Positions 52,101-61,100 of a stretch of 64,000 bases of DNA are shown here, piece after piece. The DNA lies in contig OX438751.1 in NCBI GenBank assembly GCA_949316235.1, forward strand, positions 18,228,801 through 18,292,800, written 5' to 3'. The notes beneath the pieces were generated by a model. It saw nothing but the letters and a program-made list of their open reading frames with translations, made no database searches and was not told the DNA's origin. A program made the translations under genes and the position numbers. Position 1 is the stretch's first letter. Each line of letters begins with the position of its first letter. The DNA comes from Oegoconia quadripuncta (taxonomy: Eukaryota > Arthropoda > Insecta > Lepidoptera > Autostichidae).

Positions 52101-55100
52101 ATTAGAATGGGTAAAATAAACAGTTAAATTATATTTGAGACCGTAAATATCACCAGTATCTAGTTTATAATATAATAAATGTTTCGGACACTTACACCAA
52201 TTTGATATATCCAAGATAGGCAAAGCTTTTATATATGTACACTATATCTACATATGTGTATAACCGCTAAACATAGGTAAGTACATTAAAATGTTACATC
52301 GTTTCGAATACAGGGTCCAGGAAAAGAGTAAACCAGGACTTTCTAACCACCAGAGTGAGGCGCGTTTCCCTAGGGGGGCGTAGAGAGATGGTAAGGGGGT
52401 CGGAATTTGCATTGCATTTTTGAAAGAAAAATCTTAACTTTTCATAATATAATATTCATTGATTCAGTCGGTCACTGTTCCACAAAGCGACGTTTATTAT
52501 GCATCGCACAAACATCCAAACTTTCGCATTTATAATGATATGGGCCATAGTACACCACGCTGGCCCAATGCTGATTGGGGACTTCACATGCCTTTGAATT
52601 TTTATTTTTCAGGCATGCAGATTGCCTCGCGATGTTTTCCTTCACTGTTTAAAAGTAGTCGGATAAATGCACATAAGTAATTAAATTAAATTTAAAAACT
52701 CATTGGTACATGGCCTGCCTAAGAATCGAACCAGGACCTCTCAAATTCGGAGACTGCGTCTTAACCGCTGAGCCACCGACGATCCATCTCTGCAGATAAG
52801 GGCCTATAATATTCCTATAATGCAAAAAATTACCACCATGCATTTCGATTCGCCTAGGCATTCAATTGGATGGCTATTTTAACCTAACGACGTGTATACA
52901 GGTTAAAGAAAAAACTTCGCAGTTGCTCCTAAATGACGACGCTACTCCATTAACCGAAATAGGTAATTAGGAACAAAATACTCGTGGGGCGTGATATGCG
53001 GAGATTAAACGTAACGAACGTACGAGTACGTGATGATACGTAACACACAAAATGGATTTCAGCTATTTTGATAATGTCCTAAAATTGTGCTAATATAGTG
53101 CCAAATAGTGCCCAAATGATTAAAATTATACCACTGTAGTTTAAGAGTTATTCTATACTAGCTTTCCGCCCGCAGCGTCGCCTATAATATTAGTTAGAAG
53201 TTAGATTTTAAGTGAACATTCTGGCGACATGTGTTGCGCAACTGCTCATTCTTCATATGCAGAGACTGCTTTAACCTTCTTTTATATAATTTACATTCAA
53301 AAAACTGTACATAAATAGTACCACCGAAATATACAAGTCCCATAAATAAAACAACGAAGATATTTACATGTCTTTGTGAAAAGGAGCAACGCAGACATCG
53401 GACACACTATTTATGCACAGTTTTAGACATTACCCAAAATAGCTGAATTCCACTTTGTGTATTCCAATATCACGGACATCATTACGATGTCAATTTCAAT
53501 ATTGCGGTTATACATTCAGTGTACTAAGTATCGGGAATTTGTCAATAAAACAAAAAATACAAATTATTCATCTAAATTTATTTTATCGCCTTCAAAGTAG
53601 GCCCCATCGCTTGCAATACAACATCTCCACCGCTTCACCCAGTCTTCCATACATTTTTCATAGGCTATTTGCGGTATGGCCTTTAGCTCATTCAGCGAAT
53701 TTTCTTTTATGGCTTCTATCGACTCAAAACGTTTTCCTCGAAGTGGTAATTTTAACTTGGGAAATAAAAAAAAGTCAGACGGAGCCATATCAGGTGAATA
53801 TGGTGCTTGGTCGAGAACTTTTGTTGAATTTTTCGCTAAAAACTCTTTCACTATAATGGCTGTGTGTGATGGTGCATTATCATGGTGCAGCATCCATGAG
53901 TTGTGTTGCCACAAATCTGGACGTTTTCGGCGGATACTCTCACGCAAACGCTTCATGACGCCTAAATAATATTCTTTATTCACTGTTTCTCCCTCTGGAA
54001 GGAATTCGGAGTGAATCACACCACGGTAGTCAAAAAAAACTGTCAGCATCACCTTGATTTTGGAGCGACTTTGCCGCGCTTTTTTGGGTTTCGGCTCGTT
54101 TTCGAGACGCCATTCTGAAGACTGTTGGCTTGTTTGCATGTCGTACTCATAAACCCATGTCTCGTCGCCAGTTATTATACGTTTCATAAAGGTCGGATCC
54201 GTAGAAGCTCGGGAAACCATGTCTTCAGCGACATGCTTTCGCTGCGCTTTTTGAACAAAATTGAGCTCTTTTGGAACTAGTCGAGCGGCGACGCGTTTCA
54301 TGCCTAAAATGTCAATGAGAATGTTGTGGACGGACTTAAAAGATATGTTCACCTCACTAGCCAACTCTCTCAGACTCATACGTCGATTTTCGAGCACTAG
54401 CTTCTTGATTCTGTCGATGTTTTCTTTGGTCGTAGCGGTTGAAGGTCTACCAGAACGAGGCAAGTCTACTACTACTTCTCGGCCTTCTTTAAAATCCTTA
54501 TACCATTCATAAGCCCTTGTTTTCGATATACACGATTCGCCGTAGGTATTTCGCAACATTTTTAGTGATTCACCACATGAAATATCATTTGAAACACAAA
54601 ATTTAAGGCACACTCTTTGTTCAACAATATTTTCCATTGTAAAAATCGCCGAGGACTCAAAACTATGACCAACAAAAAGTGTAGTTTAAAACAAATTAAA
54701 TGACAGATCCCGCTCAAATTTTGCGCGCTAAATCAGTACAGTGCTACCAACATGCAGTAAAAAAATTAGAACGACCTCTTTTACGCGGGTCTTTTTATTG
54801 ACATATTCCCGATACTTTTTACACAGAGTAGTACATGAGTCTTTAATCGTTCCCCAATTGCACTATCTCTGTTTTAGGGTTTAGCAACCACATAACAAGA
54901 AACGAATAATGTCATTATCTTTCGTCTGAAATTGTTCTTGTTGTTTTGTCCAGAATAAGTGGGTGGGGCAGGAAGAGAGGAGCAGCGTCAGTGGCAGTGG
55001 AGCAAAAAGCTCGCTCTTTACTGCCACCGAGTGATCTTCCAGCCCTGGCGTATTACATGGAAGAGTACGCAGCCAGGCGGCTTGCTCCTGACGCCTTTCT

Positions 55101-58100
55101 TACCGTACTGAGGGACCTTTTCGACACGCCGCAGAAGGTAAGTGTTTTCTGTAAATATGTTTATATCCCGTCGATTACTTGCCCTAGCACGCAAGCAAGG
55201 CACAAGCTGTATCCCAGCAACGACGGATCCCTCCGGTCATGAATTTGAAAATACAAAAAGACGGGTATTTGTAAGTTTTAGGTCTATATAGTTTGTCTGT
55301 CTCTGTATCTGTGTATTGTTGTATGGCATTATAGCGTCGTAATGATTGTACCGATTTGAAACGGTTTATTTTCTAAAGCTGGCGTTTAGGAGACGGTTTT
55401 TAGCATTAGATGTTTGATGAAAATCGGTTAAGCTGTTTCGAAGATATTTAGTTTTATTTGGATGACACAATCGTTCATTATCTCTCCGCGGTTTTGTGTA
55501 TTTATAGGATCACCCCGTAGTATTAATAATAGTTCAATAGTAACAATTATTGATATGGAGTCAACACTGAATTCGCCAAATAGATCTGCTATGTTTCAAC
55601 CTATTTCGTGCATAATTTTATGTATTGTATCAATACATAACACACTTACATTTGTACAATTTGAAAATGGAATGTAATTTATGAATAAAACACTTATTGG
55701 ACATTTTTACACACATTACCACACAATTAGGTCGTCACGTAGTAAGTGGGGGTGAAAAGCGCTGATTTTACCCACGGAGACACAAAAGAAAAAAGCCTAC
55801 ACGCGTGCCTGCACGAAAGTTAATAAGTATATTTTTTAATATTTACATCGGAAATGAATACAACCCAGTGGGCATTACCCAGTTTTTCGCTTATAAGTCA
55901 CACGCAAGTCACACGATAGCCAACCACAATGCTTATTGTCACGGAAACATTTCTATACGAAACAATCAATTTTACACCATATAAGTACACTAAGTACGAT
56001 TAGATTTCCCGTGTAGTCATGGGTGCTGTTGTATCCTTGTGATTCGTTAATGGAACCAAAGAAAATTTGATTTAATTTGACAAAGAAAGAAGGGGATAGT
56101 AATGCCCAAAAAGGTTATAAGGTAATGCGGTTGACGGTAAAATAATCACTTCAATGAACATTTTGTAGGTAAATGACATTTTATGTATTTAACTAAGTAA
56201 GTACTTATATAGGTTGGAAACACGTTGGAAAAGTGTATTCACGCGTTATCACTATATCTACGCAAAATATTCCTCTGCTGTCCATTGCAAATTGTGATAA
56301 ATTGTCAGAAATCAAATTCAAACTCAAATAAGTTCTATTTCGTTAAAAATAACGTTTGAAAACGTCATGACATACAATTATCGCCCATTCACAAGGTAGA
56401 AAGTTTACATTATTTACTTTACTTTACTTTTTCAGTGAGCGGGACTTATAGCATGAAAAGCCGTATATTTTTATTGCGGTAGTCTTTAAACTTATTCACT
56501 CCCCAGAGAAGACCCAGCAAGAACTCAAAGAAAAAATTTGAAAGTAATACCGCATACTCTACGACGCTGTTGTGACACACATATTCTAGTGTCTCCTGAT
56601 GTTATTTTTATAGAACATTATAACATATTTTTGTTAATTTGCTTTGGAACTTAGGGTATTTGTGTGACTAGAGTTACAAATAAACAATTTATCTATCTAT
56701 CTGTGAAAAAGTGAAGTTCCTAGTGTAACGCAATAAAAAGATACGTCCTTACAAAGCGTATTCTTTATGATTTTCATATTCGAAATCACACTTAATCATA
56801 GGTCATCAAAACTATAGGGAACTTCCTGCTGGCCTGCAATCTTGAAGTTTTCAAATTATTAACGACGAACTTACATTGCCAGTTAATGTCATAGATCGAA
56901 TACGTAGTACTACATATTAATAAAAATATGTAGTTTATAAAACTAAAAAAACACGCTACATTTCGACCATATATCTCCTGGCTCCATCATCAGATCAGCT
57001 CCAAGATACCAAATTATAGTATTGTCATCAGAATTACATATACATACAAAGTTTCATTTCGATACGACAATTAGAAGTAAGTTTAAATTACTTTCAAGAT
57101 TTGATTACATTGTTAGTTATAATAAAAGGGTGTTAAAAAGGTACCTATGTCACTTTAAAAAGTTTGTCAATGGGGATGTTATGTGCGGAACCCTTAGGGC
57201 ACTGCGATTTATTCCTTAACATGCCAAAAGCACTCCCTTCTTGCCAAACTTTCAGGGGCAGCGAAATACCCTATAGGTTTTGATTATCTGTCAGTGAGCG
57301 GGATTTTTAGTATGAAAAGCCGTATATTTTTATTGCGGAAGTCTCGAAACTTAAATTTTTTACAGCAGCATACAACATGAGGCCGTAAACCTTTGTATTC
57401 TACAATAATTTTGACTCGATACTTACAGTCGTTTCTTAGAAAAGAGAGTTGACTTGTGACCATGACGCATGAACAGACGGACGGACAACACATCACTGTT
57501 GGTTTCAGTTTTAACTAGAAAAAAAAAAACGAGAAATATATTAAATACATTAATATATTACCTATATGCATTTTACATTTTATATAAGTGATAAAACTCG
57601 CCTTTCAAAGTTCTAACAACAAAACTTATATTGCATCTGGTGATGTGTCCCTCCCTAGTATCTTTTTTCCATCGAATGTGGTCGAAGCTTTTTCTGACGT
57701 AATTGTTTTTTTAATTAACACATTTAGCTGAACAAACAATGATATCTTGAATCTATACTGAATATGGTACAAGTAAAGTACACTAAAACATCATCTAAAC
57801 CTCCCGATTGGGGGCATGGACCTTAACTTACTTGCTGCGTTACCTCGCTGAACAGCTAGACTAAGGCCCGTATTAATAAATCTCTCTTGAGATTGAGATC
57901 GCGTCTCGGTCTCAAGACCATTTTTTCTGATGCTGTTTTAATATGCAACAGATTCTCAAGCATCAACTTAAGGCTATGTCAATCTTGAGAACTGTTTATT
58001 AATACGGGCCTAAGACACACGTTTATATACACACAATACATGTTTAGTGTATATCAAATACACTAAACCTGTATTTGATATACAGAAAGAAAAATTAAAC

Positions 58101-61100
58101 TCATCTCATCACACAAACAATCAGGTACCACGTTATTTTATACATTAATCGTATAAGTACTACACATTTACGTGTCCGGAGCAGATGCGTGGAGAGTTGA
58201 ATCCGAAATCGAGTTATCTTGAAACAGTGAACACGCTCCGGGCCGGCGGGCATTGCCTAATGGGACGTGGTAATTGGCTTTCGTTGCACTATTCACTTAG
58301 TACTAAAGGCGTGATTAACTACATTACTCGTTGGGCTTATTCAGTTCAAATATTGTGTGCCTTTCACGTTTAAATTTCAATTAGTTATATAGTTCTTCCT
58401 ATCAAATTGTTGTAGCTATTGTCATAATGGATATTCCACATAATTTATCTTTACTATACGAGTATCTACTAGCGAATGGGTAATGGTTAGTGAGAAAAAA
58501 AAACGATTAAATCGATAATTATACAATTTCGTAATCGATTGTCGATTCATTCGTCGCCGAATAACAATCGAATAATAATCAATAATCGTATACAATTGCG
58601 AGCTGCGCGATATAGCTAGTTAATAATACTACTCTACTACACCGGCCGTCGATTCGATTTTTTTAACCTGAAATAATCGAATAGTTCCATTATTTTAAGT
58701 TACAATCGCCCATATCATCCATCGCCTAGTATCTACACATAAATTGAATATACGAGTAATTATGAGTTATATTTACCTAAACTTGTTTTCTTATACAATC
58801 CTACCAATATAGGCATTAGTGGCAAGTGATTTGTAGGTGGATCCGACGATATTCATTGAATATCTGCTGACGATATTATCTACTGAATAGAGGGATTACA
58901 GCCTGTTTTGTTGGACCAACTTGGAGCATTAGTATATTTACTAATATATATCATAATTCACAAGAGATTTGAAATTAAGATTTTTTAGATTTATTTCTTC
59001 ACTTGTGTGAAAAGAGCTCCATTCATACCAAACTTCATGATTGTAGGTCATCGGCAAAGTATCATTCGGCGACTGATTGATGTCATGTCGGTCACGATTG
59101 GTGTAGTGGATTGTGACCCTGTCAGCGAAACCAAGGGTTGCTGCTTCGAATTCCGCGAGGGGTAAATGTCTGTGTGATGAATACGAACATTGATTCCTGA
59201 GTCATGGATGTTTGTGCAAATATTTTAGTATGTTTATCCATTATCTAGTATCTAGTAGTTTAGGACAAATGATTGGCATAAGTGTCCGAAATGTTAAAAA
59301 TAAAATATAAGTTTTGATGACCTGTGAGTGACGAATGAAGAAAAAAAAATAGAGAAGTTTTAGTATGAAAATACGCTTTTGTTTTTGTAGTATGATGCTA
59401 ACATAATTGAGGGAAAGATTGAAGGAAAGAGAGGAAGGGGAAGACCTAGGCGTAATTACTTTAACCAAGTCAAAGAAAAGGTGAATGTCGTGTCGTACCA
59501 AGGGGTTAAAACGAGGGCGGAAAGTAGAGAGACGTGGTCATTACTCCGCCGACAAGAGCATAACTCTTAAATTGAAGAAAAAGTATGATGCTATAGACCT
59601 TAGTATTCAATATTAATTGTTTCCGAGAAGCCGTTTCTGAGAAAAAATCCTTATAAAGTTTGCCAATAGTGACGTACGTTCGAAATCCACCGGGCACGGG
59701 TCATACTTGCACTTGATCGTCTTTTTTTGTAATCACCATGACGTGATTTTCAATGTATAAAAATAATAGCATATCCTTTCATGGGTACTGTACCTAACTC
59801 ACTTTACACGTCAATGTTCCACATCCGTAATTTCCGGAAAACTTTTCGTGGTGGGCCCTCTTTTTATTTATACTTAGTCAACAAACAATATTGTGTACAG
59901 TATAGCCACTTGACATAGTTTGTATAACTTTACGAGTAGGTATACTTACATATCTCCCGCTATATGCATATTAGCCGGAAGAAGCATTTCTTTCACGTGG
60001 AATTTTGACGTCATATAATGTCTTACAGGTTGCAAATTATATACAATTTGTTCAGTTAACGTGAATGTAAAGCAAACAGACACACAGATGAACTCACAGA
60101 GTGAGGACTGGTATACTGAATAATCTCTATAACCATTAACATGTATAGATGCATAATTAAAATTGATAATAAAATATCTCATCATCTCAGCCCGTAAACA
60201 TCCCACGGCAGGGATATAGAGGCCTTTCCTCTTATATGAGGGAGGGGCCATAGTCCACCACGCTGTCCCAATGCGGGTGGGGGCTTCACATGCCTTTGAA
60301 TTTTATTTCACAGGCATGCAGGTTTCCTCACGACGTTTTCCTTCACGATAAATGCTCATAAGTAATTAAATTAAATTTAAAAACTCAATGGTACATGGCC
60401 TGACTGGGAATTGGGAGACCCAAATTGGGAGATCGCGTCTTAACCGCTGAGCCACCGACGATAAAATATCTAGTCGATTCTATATTATCTTATCTATGAT
60501 ATAGCAGGTAGGTGACAACACCTAGTCTGTGATCAAGCAAAGATGAACTAGTCCATACAATAACATCTATTACTTACTACCTATAGGTACCAGATCTTTT
60601 TTGGATTTACTAGGTTTGATCACGTTAGTGAGTTATCAAGTTTCAAGGTACACACTTCTTCCATCAACCTCTTACAATATGTCTGTTCGGTTCAGTGTTG
60701 ATACAGGTTGGCTACATTAAGTATCATTTTACCAATTTGTTGCAGTACACTCTACTGACGGAGATAAGAGAGTTTATGCTGCCCGAAGACAGGCCCCGCT
60801 TCGATGAACTGGTCTACAGGCGCCTAGAGGAGCCCACTGATCATCACATCAAGGTATATTCTTAAATATTAACGGCATTTCTTATTTATTACTAGTATTA
60901 CCATTTCTCAAACAAATATGAAATAAGTTATTTTTAAGATAAAACAGTGAACTCGTGTTGTGATTAAATTCATCTGCTATTACATCGTGTAGCTGTAATG
61001 AACAAAAATAAACAATCAAACAGAATTCCTAGGTTTGCATAAGGATAACAAACAATTCATCCGTCAATAAGTGGCTAAACAACCGACTTCCGTAAGATTA

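Larger units (their letters stand above)
53531..54812 (-). mobile_element. Complete mariner transposon, 1,282 bp
   Basis: Terminal inverted repeats of 20 bp starting TCGGGAATTTGTCAA (left) and, reversed, TCGGGAATATGTCAA (right), one mismatch; flanking TA duplications at 53529-53530 and 54813-54814. The whole transposase gene is open on -. Length, TIRs, TA target and an intact catalytic triad suggest an autonomous or recently active copy. It lies antisense in dysc intron 8. Confidence 0.95.

Noticed and set aside
53455..53856. 133-codon open frame on +
   Set aside because: Antisense shadow of the mariner transposase C-terminus.
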